From the NCBI RefSeq assembly GCF_002999335.1, contig NW_020312049.1, positions 1 through 64,000 of the forward strand: a stretch of 64,000 bases of DNA, in the 5' to 3' direction. Shown here in pieces: positions 24,793 to 35,758 of the stretch. Each line of letters starts with the position of its first letter. The stretch's first letter is position 1. The position numbers and the translations under genes were made by a program. The DNA comes from Cyclospora cayetanensis (taxonomy: Eukaryota > Apicomplexa > Conoidasida > Eucoccidiorida > Eimeriidae). The notes beneath the pieces were generated by a model, which saw nothing but the letters and a program-made list of their open reading frames with translations, searched no databases and was not told where the DNA came from.

Positions 24793-27700
24793 ATGTCTTG
24801 CTCAACATCAACGGCGACCTCTGCTGCTGGCGAGACGGAGCAACAAAAAGAGGAGCTGGAGCAGCAGCATCTGCAGCAACAGAAGCACCTCTTGCAGCAG
24901 CAGGAGCAGGAGCGATTTTCGAATCAGCAACAGCAGCAGGTAAATAATGAACCTCAGCCACAGCATCAGCAGCACCAACATCGCCAGCGGCAGGAAGCGC
25001 ACACTCAAGAGAAGCAACAACCGCAAAGCGTTCCCTCTGAGCACCCGCTTATGCACCAGGACGCGCAGCTACAACAGCAGGAAGTAGAGGGCGCGCGTCT
25101 TGCTGATTGTTTTGCCTCTCAATGTCTCTCCGACGACTTCTTCAATAACACATGGGAACGGAAACACCACATATGGCGGAGAGATGCACTTAAGAGCCAT
25201 TCGATTGGACCGAATTTATTTAACCCAGTCAGATGCCTTGCACGTCGGGGGATGTGGGAGACCAACCGTTTTCAATAAGCCTGCAGTTTCCTCGGCTTTC
25301 TCAGTTTCCACATCCTTTGCGTTTAGTTTTGCGTTCTTATAGCTGCACCCTGCGCCTCAGTCCCTGCTGCTGCACTTTGCCTGTATCGTTGCACCTCGCA
25401 TGTAAATCCTTTCCACCTCCTTTCTACGTCCTCGTCCTCCCTGCAGGCCCCTAAGCTACCCTCATTCGCCCTCCTTCATTTTCGCTCTCCGTGTGCCTTC
25501 CCGTTCTGCCTCCTGTCTCCGCAGTCTTCTTTTGCGGAGCTTATATACCGTGTTTGGATGGCTAACAACCTCGCTCTCTTTAAGGTCGGCACAGGCCCCA
25601 AGCCTCCACATTCCAGGCGTCCTGCGAACAGGCCATGCAGCTTCCTCATGTCATCCTTGGCTGCTTGCACGAGCAAGGCTCTCCCTTTTGAACAGATCCC
25701 ATAGGACCCATGCACACTTTCAATGATGGCTTTAGCCTCTGATAGGTCGCCTATGGGTTCTCGTTGACACGTCACTGTAGGATCGTGGAGTGAGAAGGGT
25801 AAATATTCGGGCGGCCCTTACGGCCCCTGGAGGATTCATGGTGTGTGTGTGTATGTATATATATATGTGTGTGTGTGTTTATATATATATATATATATGT
25901 GTATGTGCGCTTGTGCGGTGGCCATGTTATTTTTTGTTTAGGAGGGGACGGCGATAGAGGTTGGAGTACCACCCTCCTGGCCATCAGGGAGCCGCGTAGA
26001 GGGCCCTGCCCTCGCTGTTTGGGGGTGTTTGCTGCGTCCCTATTTGGGGACCACTTCGTATATCCTGAATCAGGCTGACAGGGGGTCTCCGATGCTGTAT
26101 GCCTTCTGCCGGCGGCTGGCTGAGAAGCTCTTTTACCATGTCTTTGCTGTTGGTTACCTTACTCCCCCGAAGTCGTACACGGTTGGCGCTCACACAGATG
26201 CACAGGTACGAGGAGAAAAAACCCTGACAGTTTCCCGTTTTTGCAGGATCCTTGAATTATTCGGGGGGTAACGCCGCAGAAAGTTTTATTATCATACGAT
26301 TCGGATTGTGCAGCGTACCACAGGGCCACGAGAGGGCTTGTTTCCAGCGCCTTTTCTCTCCTAAACATTCCTTGTTGCTGCTCTTCTTGTGGCCGGAGAA
26401 GCCGTCTTTTTGCAAGGGTCTGCGGTGGAATGCCGCAGGACGTGTTCTTGCTGCAACTGTGGGGATGTAAGGAGTGGGATATTTACAATTCGCCTCTGGG
26501 CCTCTGCCTGAGCTCCGAGATGCTTGGCAAGAAGGGTCCAATTGAGCAGGCAAGCGTGGGACGAACAGGACAGGAAAAAAAACAAAGGATAGCGAGGTAG
26601 AGACAGCGCTAGGGGAGTAGTGGTATTGAGAGACCGCATTACAGATGCACAGACACTAAACACCGTTATGCAGAGGAAGACGGAAACAGGAGTTCAACTG
26701 CAGAGCCACTTACGCATCACCACGTATAGAAGTGGTGGACAGAGAGAGACAGAGAGAGAGATGCTGGGGGCAGACGCAGGGAGAGCTAGGAGCAGACACA
26801 GGGAGAGCTAGGCACCGTGAGAGGCACATGCAGCGCGATGCAAAATACGCGAACAGTGTACAAGAAGTGGGAAGCAGAAACACGAAGGTGGTGGAGGGGA
26901 AGACTATTGGCTTTAAGGGGCGAACGCACGGAGGCAACAAACATGCAAACGCGCGGGAGGTATGCTTCACGCGTGTTTGTGCTCTGTGTTCTGCTGCAGG
27001 ATTTGGGTACCCCCACGTCATTTTGCCTGAATGCGGGCGACATCCTGTACATACCTAGAGGGTAAGTGAATTCTTCTGTTCTCATAGGGCTGGGCTTGTG
27101 GCTACTGAGCGAATTCCCCCTTGGAGGCCCTTCTTGATGAGTTGTGTGCACGAGGACTAGGGGTTTGTGGTTTTGTGACGACCTAGAATGGCCCACAAGG
27201 GAAGAACTGCTGAGGAGATATCACTGCACGTGACAATCACCATTCCCACTGCGGAGTTTAGTCATGTAAGTCCCACACTCCAGCAATATGCCCCCACGCA
27301 TACTGATGCATCTGGATTGCAGCAGCCTAATGGCGAGCAGCAGCAGCAGCACCGTCACAACCAGGAGGCAGCATCAGCGCAAGCAAGTATCTCATGCGTT
27401 CGCTGGTGCGTTATTATAGGGCATAATGGCGTCTAGGCTGATAAAACGCCTGCTGACGCAGCACCGCCTGCTGGCAGAGAATGAGCTCCATGGAAGACAA
27501 GCAATCATCAAGGCAGGTCTCAAGTCTGCATAGTTCGCGATTCAGTCCTTGGAATCATGCAGTCTTCGAATGATTCAGCGGACACCTTACACGCACTGTT
27601 TTCTGTGCATGCCTGGGTATTTGGAGATTCGAGCATGTTTTACTTATTTAGGAGACACCGCGATTGGCGGGGGGCCCTGAAACAGAGAAGAGGAGGCGGG

Positions 27701-29051
27701 AGATGACCAAGCGTTTGCTGGAAGACGTGAACAAACATTTGAACTACGAAGGCCTTCTTGCTGCGTGCGATGATCATGCGGCTAAGTGCGCTGTGTTGGG
27801 GCGTTGGCATTAGCCATTGCTTTGGTGCTGCTGGCGGCTGGTTGCTGCATTCCTGTATGTGCTTACTTCGGCTGCTTCTGTCTTCGTGGGTGTCTCTTCA
27901 GCTTGACAGCGATGCAATGCTCTCAATATCGCGTATCGCAAGAAGCCGCGGTCAAGCTGCCCATCCACTGGCACTCTGTTGTCAGGCTTCAAGATGGTGA
28001 ATCTTAGTCGCCAAACCCCAAGTGTTACTGCTTTTGATATCTCCTTGGCCGACTGCCTTTGCGGTGCATGTCAGTTTTGCTTGGCTCTGAGGGCGTTCGC
28101 TGAAAGCAGATCCCTCGCAGGGGCTCCCAACTGTATTTGCTATATACACGAACGAGGATGCGCAGGAAAGTCGGTGGCCTCAGGCACTTCTGGGGAGCTT
28201 GCTGGGAAAGTGGCAACCTTTGGAGGCACTCATTACGGAGGGAGAGATATTCCGTGCATGGAGCAGAGGCTCTGGGGACGATTGTACAGTTTACTGTTCG
28301 GTTATTTGTGCAGGCATTAGCTGTGAATGTGAAGAAGACAGCAGCACGGCTATTTTCACAAAGGGGACCGCAGTGTAAGCTTCACTTCCTCTGGGCATTC
28401 TTTCGGAGGGCCAGTCTTCCCTTCGACACCACGATTTCTATGACCCGGGCTAATACGTCGCAATCTGCTTCTTAGGAAACACCTCATGAGGCACTAGCTG
28501 CTTCTTTAAACTGCAGGTCGTCTAGTTGACGCCGTAGGCATAGACCGTCCTTAGACACGTTTGCCCCCAAAGTTGTCTTCTTGTGAATGCTGTACTGTTT
28601 GCGCTGGAGAGGGAACAGGATTGTAGCTAACCAGATCCAGTAGTGCTGCAGCATTCATGCTACAGCGTTGCCCCCGCTACGGACTCCTGTGCCTTCCATA
28701 CGGCTGTATCCGTGGCTGCAGACTGCGACTGCCGATCTGTCCCACGGCTTCTGCGGTAATGAGAGTCCTTGCTCAAGGAGAGCCAATAGAGGTGGGGCCC
28801 TCGATATGTCTGTCTGCTCCCCGTCGCGTTGCATCTACCTTTCTGTCTTTTTCTGGCATACTGAGCAGCTGTGTAGCAGCTCTATCTCTTCTACTGTGCT
28901 TTTCGGATTGAGGACCTTTATTCATGTGTTCCCCTTGTGTGCTTACTCTTCTTCCCAGGTCGCTGAGCTGCCCTGCGCGGATGGGTTTGAGGCCTTCTGC
29001 GTCTGTGTAGTGCTTCTCAACAAGGGCCTGATTCAGGTGGAACGGTATTAG
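24793..29051 (+). CDS. JmjC-domain ribosomal oxygenase, NO66/RIOX1-like
   Basis: Family members are Fe(II)/2-oxoglutarate-dependent nucleolar or nuclear hydroxylases; human NO66 hydroxylates a His of ribosomal protein uL2. ATG 24793 opens a Gln-rich N-terminus, then the cupin start FFNNTWERKHHIWRR. Later exons carry GTTSYILNQADRGSPM (exon ending 26205), VGYLTPPKSYTVGAHTD with the H-x-D iron ligands (His codon 26192), DVFLLQLWGCKEWDIYNSPL (from 26439), LNAGDILYIPRG (27000-27061), and GMAHKGR supplying the third iron His (27187-27265, with SLHVTITIP). C-terminal blocks are GPETEKRRREMTKRLLEDVN (about 27650), LPIHWHSVVRLQDG (about 27957), and the winged-helix end VAELPCADGFEAF..LLNKGLIQ (from 28961, stop 29049-29051), which matches NO66 better than MINA53. 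About nine or more exons; several borders between 25180-26030 and 28010-28960 are unresolved. The frame appears to shift near 25185. Confidence 0.82.
25842..25910. repeat. (TG)n/(TA)n microsatellite
   Basis: TGTGTGTGTATGTATATATATATG blocks inside an intron of the JmjC gene. Confidence 0.85.
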
Positions 29052-29147
29052 CAGAGCACCAAACGGCAGGGAAGCTGCCACGGTCTTTGCCCTATTCATA
29101 GGAACACGCATGAACTCCTGCATGAGCATGAACCTCGTTGGATGCTA

Positions 29148-29381
29148 CTATCCTGGGCAGGGCTTTGTAGAGACGCGATATACTGCGAATCCTAAGCCAT
29201 TAGAGGAGGGACCAGCAAGTCCTTTATTCCCCTCTTCCAGCACGTATGCGGAGTCTCCGTGACTAGCTGTTGCTGCAGCAAAGAACCAGCAGCAGAAGCG
29301 CGGCAGCAAGAGAGACAAAGCAGCAGCTATAGCCAAATAAAGCATAGGAGAAAAGACGTTGCTTAGGCATAGTTGCTGCAT
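29148..29381 (-). CDS. possible small membrane protein
   Basis: Reading leftwards from ATG 29381: a hydrophobic segment (PMLYLAIAAALSLLLP, then FCCWFFAAATA) followed by a polar tail ending at 29148. It is 77 residues and converges on the JmjC gene, whose stop is 97 bp away. No homologue recognised and no splice evidence. It could be a chance ORF. Confidence 0.25.
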   Translation of the reverse strand: MQQLCLSNVFSPMLYLAIAAALSLLLPRFCCWFFAAATASHGDSAYVLEEGNKGLAGPSSNGLGFAVYRVSTKPCPG

Positions 29382-30398
29382 CTGCTCGAGATATGATGAG
29401 AAGCGAACGACGTAACGCAAGTTAGTAGACAAAGTCGGAGGGGCTATGGTCATGCAGATTGCGTGCGGCACTACCCAATTGCTGCTTCGTGGCTGCGTAC
29501 TTTTCACCCGACCGCGCCACCAATATTTGTTTCACAGAAGGGCTGTACGGGCTCTTCGACTGGCAGCATCCTGATGCAGGATGGAGGCCAACGCAACGAC
29601 GAACATTTTATAGAAGTAATGCTCAAGCGAATGTTCTAGTTTTGTAGCGCATTTAGGTGTGCCAGTCTACCAAGTACACTGAAAGATAGCATGGAATTGA
29701 ATGGTTAGGCGCGAGCAGCCCGAGGGCCTACAGTATGTGGGATTATTCCCGTCTCTCCTTGCTTCTGTTTTGTCAAAAAGCAACCGACGCTGCATCTCAC
29801 GCTAAAGGCCTCAAGGCCTATACAGTTATTAGGACTAAAGACTGCATATACCAAGGTGGCACACGGTGAGATCTTGTGTCTGGTTGTTGTCACCAAGCGT
29901 GCATCTGCAGCTTTGAAGGATGCAAGCATCCCTCTTCTGGTGGCATGCAGTGCCTTTTACAACGTTTGTTGTTCGGCAGTTGCGCAATCGCCCCAGATAG
30001 TTATTGGGGCCACTAGGCTTTCTCTTGATCCTCGCTCTTCCACCAACTGCATACAACCAAAAGAACGAGCTTCTAGGGAGGGTGCAGGTCGAATGCTGTC
30101 GGCTGCGGTCATCTGCATGCGCCACAAGGAACATCCCGGGGCTTTAAGAATCTCTCCGCGTTTTCCTTTGAAGCAGCTCCTCCCTAATGTTGCTAAGAAA
30201 GTTTATTGCACTGTATTGTGGGTAGCTGTTTCAACAATCTGTCGTGGGGAGCAAGTTGCCTCACCTCCAGACAGAGGGAAGTCAGGGCCCTTCTGTTGCT
30301 TTTCGTTGCTGGCCACTTGGTGGTCCTGCATGAGTTTCAGTTCCTCGTTTTGTATTTAGAAGAGGAGGATGGGGTTTCATATTCAGAGCTACATTGCC
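29382..30398. other. intergenic, nothing recognised
   Basis: A plus ORF at 29856-30359 and overlapping minus ORFs show no domain or signal. The stretch probably includes the leader of the next plus-strand gene. Confidence 0.45.
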
Positions 30399-31423
30399 AT
30401 GGCTGGGCGGGCAATAAACCCCGTGCGGTGGAAACGACAGTGGCATGAGATGAAGGGCCGGCAATTTAGTGACGTTTCGACGCAAATGATGGCATGGACA
30501 AACAAACAGTTTGCTCAGATTGCTCGTTGGTAAGTCTCCGAGTGAAAATAAGCTGATATCCCTGGGTAATTTCAAACTGGTGCACAACCCTGCGACTTTG
30601 GCGAGCAAGTGGCGCTGCAGCCATGCACTTGAGGCGGCGCCCTGGTCTTTTCCTCTCCCAATTTCTTTTCGTGATCTCCTTTAGGTTCCTGTGGAAGGCA
30701 GCATCTTCAGATTAATCCCCCTTATACTCATCATCAGACAGAACGCTTGAAGCGATTGCGAGTGAAACATTTATTTCCCACTTCTGATGCGCGTTGTGTG
30801 CTTATCGCTATTATTCATGGTGATTACCGCTACCGCATACATCGTACTTTTATTAACTGTCTCCCTGTGAGCTTTGACTGGACTTGTGCGACCTCACTTT
30901 CCTTCTACATCGCTTCCCAGGAAGCACCGTTTCCCTGCGTTGAACGGCACAAGTGGTCTTGCAGTTTTTCCCTCCATATGATTGTCTCGCCTAGCTACGT
31001 TCATTGTCACGTAACATCCTAGCCTGAGAAGGCGAAAAAACAATGCATGGCAAGTGACGTGTTCTTCGTGTCTTGGCGTGAGCTTCCCTGCAGTTGAGCT
31101 GCAACGGAGATGCCGTCTATGCATGTGAAATTTAGGAGGAGACTTGCTTTCACGGATTATCCGTTTCCTTTATGCTCAGCCTGCGAGCAGGAGTCGTTTT
31201 TGTTGCTTTTACTTTGTTTTCTGCATGTCAAAAAACGCGGTTCTTTGCTTTCATATGTGGGTTTCTGCGCTTCAGCTCCGAATACCGGCGTTGGTGGTGG
31301 GCTAACCCCCTCGGCATGGGCCTCGTCTTCTACGGTGGATACAAGGCGTGGCATATGATCTACATGGTTCGCAAGCAGAAGAAAAGTGAGGCTCTTTCTG
31401 CCCTTTCCGTCTACTCTTCGTAG
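30399..31423 (+). CDS. small Arg/Trp-rich membrane protein, possibly mitochondrial
   Basis: First exon 30399-30529 encodes a basic start MAGRAINPVRWKRQWHEMKG and ends NKQFAQIARW at a strong donor TTG|GTAAGT. The last exon 31276-31423 follows a TTCAG acceptor and encodes SEYRRWWWANPLGMGLVFYG, then YKAWHMIYMVRKQKK and a Ser-rich end. A short middle exon starting at 30685 (GTTCCT, after CTCCTTTAG) would bridge them; a GT inside it at 30690 gives the right phase. The result is about 95 residues with one membrane helix flanked by Arg, Trp and Lys, as in small subunits of mitochondrial inner-membrane complexes (for example ATP synthase f). That comparison is by layout only. Confidence 0.55.
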
Positions 31424-32459
31424 AGCAGCTGGGCCAATGCTGTGTGTGGTATACTCAGCGCAGCGAACTGCGATCAGTGCGAATTCAGGCGTCATCGTTA
31501 CACTCCCCTTTACGCATTTGCTGGCACCTGTTGTGTGAACGCAGCTGCCCAGATCGTTGCTGCAGCGTACGGCCAGGGTGGACAGTGGCTGAACCCCGTT
31601 CCCAAGTAATCGTGTAACGGTTGGCAGACTACGCTCTGAGCGTTTCGCCGCATAGCGACCTCTCCCCAAAGAAGCGTGCTGCTGATCGGCGGCAGCCTCC
31701 TTCGTAGAATACCCCACAGGGGCCTCAAAATGCACGAAGGTGGAGTGACAGTACGGCAGGCAGCCGCTGCCCTCGTCTCTGCATAGTTTGCACAGGCCTG
31801 CCACGCACCTCCTTTCAAGGCCAAACTGTGCGCTGGCGACAGCAACTTTTATCAAAGAAGGCTCTCGGGCATGCCAGAGAGGGCAAGCAAGATGGCCTCA
31901 TGCCTTGGCAGAGGGCACCTGCATTTGCATGCCGATCAAGCAGCAGTTCTTACGAAGGGTCTTCTTGGAGGCCACTTCTTTTAGAGGCGCCCGACGGGAA
32001 GCCCTTCTTGGAGGGCTAAACTTCGGGTGAACAATGGCTCACTGCCAGAACTAAGCAACATATGCGACGGTATCAGTTTGATGATGCTCATGTCTACTGC
32101 ATACTACAGCTCGCCTTTTTGGAGGCTAGAGTTTTCCCACGAAGAGGTATCAATGCTATTCAGATGTCTCGATGTACATACAGGAAGTAGCGCAGTAGTT
32201 GCTTCCTGCCTTTCCCTGGAGCCATGGGGAGAGACACTCCACCGAAGCGGGTTCTGATACATAAATAAACGGCCAAAGTAGCCTTGTGGCGCGGCTTATG
32301 CGCCTTCAAACTATGCACAACCGCCAGCCACCGAAATCGCTGCTGTAAGGAATTCGCAGCACCAAAAAAGTTCGTACCTACCTAGCGTCTGGCGCACTTA
32401 TTTAGTACATTCAACGTTTCTGAATGGGGGTAGCCCACCCCACCGCAGCTTGCGGCTGG
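31424..32459. other. intergenic, nothing recognised
   Basis: The long minus ORF over 31157-31855 overlaps the real plus exon above and has no family features. The remainder holds no supported gene. Confidence 0.5.
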
Positions 32460-33511
32460 CTAGGCTTCGGAACTCTCGTCGCTGTCCTCTTCTCCTTCGC
32501 TGCTGCTGCTGCCGCTAGAGAGAACTGACACCACTAGTCTCTGGCCGTTACAACCAACTGACTGCTTCCGCGCTGCGAGCGCACGCTGTAAAGCGTCCAT
32601 AGGAGGCCCAGGGCCCCCTGATCCCTAAATTCGCAGAACGACAAGGAAAACATTGCACCCCTTAGACCCCCGGGATAGGGAGGCGAGACACATAAGAAAG
32701 AAGTGCAGACAGGCAAAAAGCGTGCAGCAGTCGGATGGCAGGGCCGAAAGCAGATGGTTGAAACAACCGTAGGCAAGCGATGCAGTATGCGGATGCGAGA
32801 ACGCAGTGCTGCCCATTGAGCAGAACAGATGATGCGGGGAGGAGGGGCCGGAGTTCATGTGTGCTAGAGACTGACCAGTAGCACTGGTGAATCCTCAGGG
32901 AGTTCCACAACTTGGATGCCCATCTGCGCTAGCCGCGTGTCATCTGGAACCTGGCCCATTACGTCGAGGACCCCTACACCTACCTCTGCATACATACATA
33001 CATACACACGCATGCAACCACAAAGCAGGAAAAGAAAGATGGGAAGCACGTCACCAGATTACGGCTGCCAGTGGATGCCGCTCGAGACACGAGAAATTGA
33101 AGTGTGGTGCGCACCCAACTCTACCACAGGGCCCTCGGAGTCGGAATCTAGCTCTAGCCGCTCAGTAAGGGGTCTTTGACTCCTTTCCACTGCGCTGCTA
33201 TCGTCTCCCTTGCCGCTGCTACCGTCAGCAGGTGTTTCCTCTTCTCTCCCGCTGCCGCTCTGGGCTGCTCCCTCCAGTAGAGGCAGCAAAGACCGACACC
33301 GTTCGGAGAGACTGGCTGCCTGAGCGGCAGCTGCTATCGCCGCAGCCCGCGCTGCTACCTCCGTGAGCACAGGGGGCACCACACAATCAGCATCACCGCT
33401 GTTGTTGCTGCAGCCGTTTGGGGGCAAGCAGCATGTTTGAGCTGGACGTGCTCCTGCATCCGTTTCTGTGAGGACCTCCTCCAGGTGCAGGAGGGAATTG
33501 TCAGCTGCCAT
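32460..33511 (-). CDS. acidic protein of unknown function, about three exons
   Basis: Starts at ATG 33511 with AADNSLLHLEEVLTETDAG and runs through an Ala-rich helix and a Ser/Asp patch (RLELDSDSEGPVVELG) to about 33063. A second exon begins at 32985 or just inside and gives GVLDVMGQVPDDTRLAQMG and VVELPEDSPVLL, ending at a GTCAGT donor near 32875. The last block (about 32625-32460) gives PMDALQRALAARKQS, LVVSVLSSGSSSS and the acidic end EGEEDSDESSEA. The blocks share strand and style and end at one stop, which supports a single gene. The first junction does not phase cleanly. No family recognised; a nuclear or nucleolar protein with acidic tail would fit. Confidence 0.55.
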
Positions 33512-33961
33512 GACGCGCAGCCACAAGAAGCAGCTGTCACTGCTCTTTCTGCACCTCTCCTCTGCTACTGCCGAAGAGTGCGCTACGTGAAAGAGCACCA
33601 GCGAGGTCAAAAGGGCGTATAATACAACCTGCAAAGGCGGGATGGAAAGCCAGACTTTAATGAACGTTAATGAGGGAATATATACATATATATATCCTAA
33701 ACTTCGGCTCAACAGTTTTGGACGAAAAAGCATAGAAACACGTTTGGGGTATGTGATCACACTTCGTTTCATATCGAAGCGAACTGGGTGCTGCTGGATG
33801 CCATTACCGAAAGCATTTTTTCCCCCCCAAAAGTAGCAAAATAAAGGCCTACCCAAAGGGTTAAACAGGCAGCACGTGCGACGTAACCGTTTACTAGCGG
33901 AGGAAGCAGAAGGCGTTTTTTCGGGGCTTATGTCAGACCCATGCCAGCAGTTCCAAGTTGA

Positions 33962-34040
33962 GCAGTAGGCAGCAGCAGCAGCAGCAGGCAGCAGCAGCAG
34001 CAGCAGGCAGCAGCAGCAGCAACATCAGGCAGCAGCAGCA
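33962..34040. repeat. CAG-repeat cluster in the eIF5A upstream region
   Basis: Four GGCAGCAGCAGCAGCAGCA-type units in a row. They lie about 0.4 kb before the eIF5A start and outside its coding sequence, probably in the 5' leader or promoter. Confidence 0.9.
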
Positions 34041-34419
34041 GAGGCTACGGCAGTTGAAGCCGCAGCGTTGCCTCTCCCCACAGGATGTTGGCTGGGGTGC
34101 AAAGGGGCTGCTGCTGCGCCAGTGGGGGCCGCTACTGCTCGGTGGTCTACCAGCTCCCCACGTGGGTTGCTGTGGAGGGGCTAGGTTCGGGGTTTCCCGT
34201 TTGAAAATTGGGGTTTGTTGCCGGCCTACTCTGCTTTGCTGTTTTTTCTTTTCCAGCATCTCCTCCCATTCTCCTTCGGAGACCTTGTGGGTGCAGCAGC
34301 AGGGGGGTTGACGGAGCTGCTGCCTGTGCTGCTGTTGTCGTTGCTGCAGCTTTGGTTTACAGTCTGTCTTTTGTTTGGTTGTGTTTTTCTGTCTGTTGTT
34401 CCCTTTCTCTAATTTGTCT

Positions 34420-34421
34420 AG
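34420..34421 (+). other. splice acceptor in the eIF5A 5' UTR
   Basis: Pyrimidine-rich TTCCCTTTCTCTAATTTGTC followed by AG, seven bases before the ATG. The otherwise intronless eIF5A gene probably has an intron in its 5' leader. Confidence 0.5.
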
Positions 34422-34428
34422 TGTGAAA

Positions 34429-34914
34429 ATGTCTGACGCTGAGGATGTCACCTTCGAGACCGCAGATGCGGGTGCCTCGATGACCTACCCCATGCAGGCT
34501 GGGGCCATCAGGAAGAACGGGTTCTGTATGTTGAAGGGGAACCCGTGCAAAGTCGTCGACTTCTCCACTTCGAAAACCGGCAAGCACGGTCACGCCAAGA
34601 TACACTTAGTAGGTCTTGACATCTTCACTGGGAAGAAGTACGAGGATGTTTGCCCCACATCTCACAACATGGATATTCCGAACGTGAAGAGGACGGAGTA
34701 CCAGCTCGTCGACTTGTCCGATGACGGATACTGCTCTCTTCTTCTCGAGAATGGGGACCTGAAGAGCGATCTTACGCTCCCCAAGGACTCTGAGAACAAC
34801 TTGGAAGAAGCGGCCCAACAGATTCAGACGCTCTTCAAGGCAGGCAAGGGCATCCTGGTGACCGTCCTGTCCGCATGCGGAAAGGAGAAGATTATTGCTT
34901 GCAAGGAGCTTTAG
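34429..34914 (+). CDS. eIF5A: translation factor eIF5A
   Basis: Complete 161-residue protein in one exon; family members are about 155-165 residues. It binds the ribosome between P and E sites and rescues stalled peptide-bond formation, and needs hypusine on one Lys to do so. The hypusine loop is intact: STSKTGKHGHAK, with the modified Lys at residue 52. The N-terminal basic SH3-like barrel (MQAGAIRKNGFCMLKGNPCK) and the C-terminal OB fold (EYQLVDLSDDGYCSLLLENG) are both present, ending KEKIIACKEL. The ATG at 34429 has AAAA before it, a good context. No homopolymer insert interrupts it, unlike most genes in this window. Confidence 0.98.
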   Translation: MSDAEDVTFETADAGASMTYPMQAGAIRKNGFCMLKGNPCKVVDFSTSKTGKHGHAKIHLVGLDIFTGKKYEDVCPTSHNMDIPNVKRTEYQLVDLSDDGYCSLLLENGDLKSDLTLPKDSENNLEEAAQQIQTLFKAGKGILVTVLSACGKEKIIACKEL

Positions 34915-35758
34915 GAAACAGAGCAGAGGGTTAGAAACACAAAAGGGGGTGAGTGGGGGTAACAAGTGAGCGCCGGCAGCAGGGCCAGCTAAAACAGGGC
35001 AGGTGCATCGAGGGGCGTGCATCAGGAGTGCTCTCCCGCTGCTGCCTTTAAGATCTCACGGGAGACACTTGACGAGGTGGCGTCTTTTGTACTCGGTAAC
35101 AGCTGCTGCACTGACAGCGCCATAACCGGCGGCTCGGGCGCTGTCTACACGACGCGAACAGCTGCCCTCTGCTAGAGTCACCTTCACACTCATTTCACAC
35201 GACTCTACCAAGTATTGCACCTCCTCTGGCTGCGGCCGAGCTTTTTGTGTGGCACATAGTCTAGCGTTTGGGTGGTACTGAATGTTGGGCGCGCTGTAGG
35301 GGCCGGCCCGCTTCCAGCTTGCCAAGTGTTTTGACCTCGCTTCTGCCCACTTCCTAGGCTTTCGTAGTGCGAGGCTGGGGATTCATAACCCATGAAGGCC
35401 ATAGGGCGTTTGAGGCGTGTGTATTGCCGTTTAGCACCTAACGAGTTCTGTCTGCTTTCGAGGGGTGGCAAGGGAACTACCTGGCCTGACATTCGGCCAG
35501 GTAGTTCCTTCGCTGGGTGTACGGCGCATCGAAGAGTGTTACGCATATGGAGCGAGCTAATGACGAGAAGGGCGGATGGATGCGATGCCCAGTGCTTAGT
35601 TTTACTGCTACCGATTGGCACTCTTCCCCGTGGCCGCCTCGAAAGGGGGCTGCGCTAGTACGGCTGCTACCGCAGTGGGGAGAGCTCTGCAGAGACGTGT
35701 AACTTGGCACAGCTATCCATGTGCACGCCGTTTATGGGTGAAACACTATGGGTGGCTC
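34915..35758. other. convergent intergenic region between eIF5A and the prenyltransferase alpha gene
   Basis: Both flanking genes end here. No coding domain recognised; ORFs on either strand lack signatures. It contains the hairpin at 35471-35510. Confidence 0.6.
35471..35510. repeat. near-perfect inverted repeat (hairpin)
   Basis: Left arm GGAACTACCTGGCC (35473-35486) and right arm GGCCAGGTAGTTCC (35495-35508) are exact reverse complements around an 8-base loop TGACATTC. A G.T pair and an A-T pair extend the stem to 16 positions. It lies between two convergent genes, where a shared 3'-end or termination role, a small RNA, or a relic of a small inverted-repeat element are possible. Confidence 0.9.

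Noticed and set aside
24793..29051. MINA53/RIOX2 as identity of the JmjC gene
   Set aside because: The C-terminal LPCADG..NKGL segment matches the NO66 winged helix more closely.
31157..31855. 232-codon minus ORF
   Set aside because: It overlaps the last exon of the small Trp-rich plus-strand gene and has no domain or low-complexity-free core of its own.
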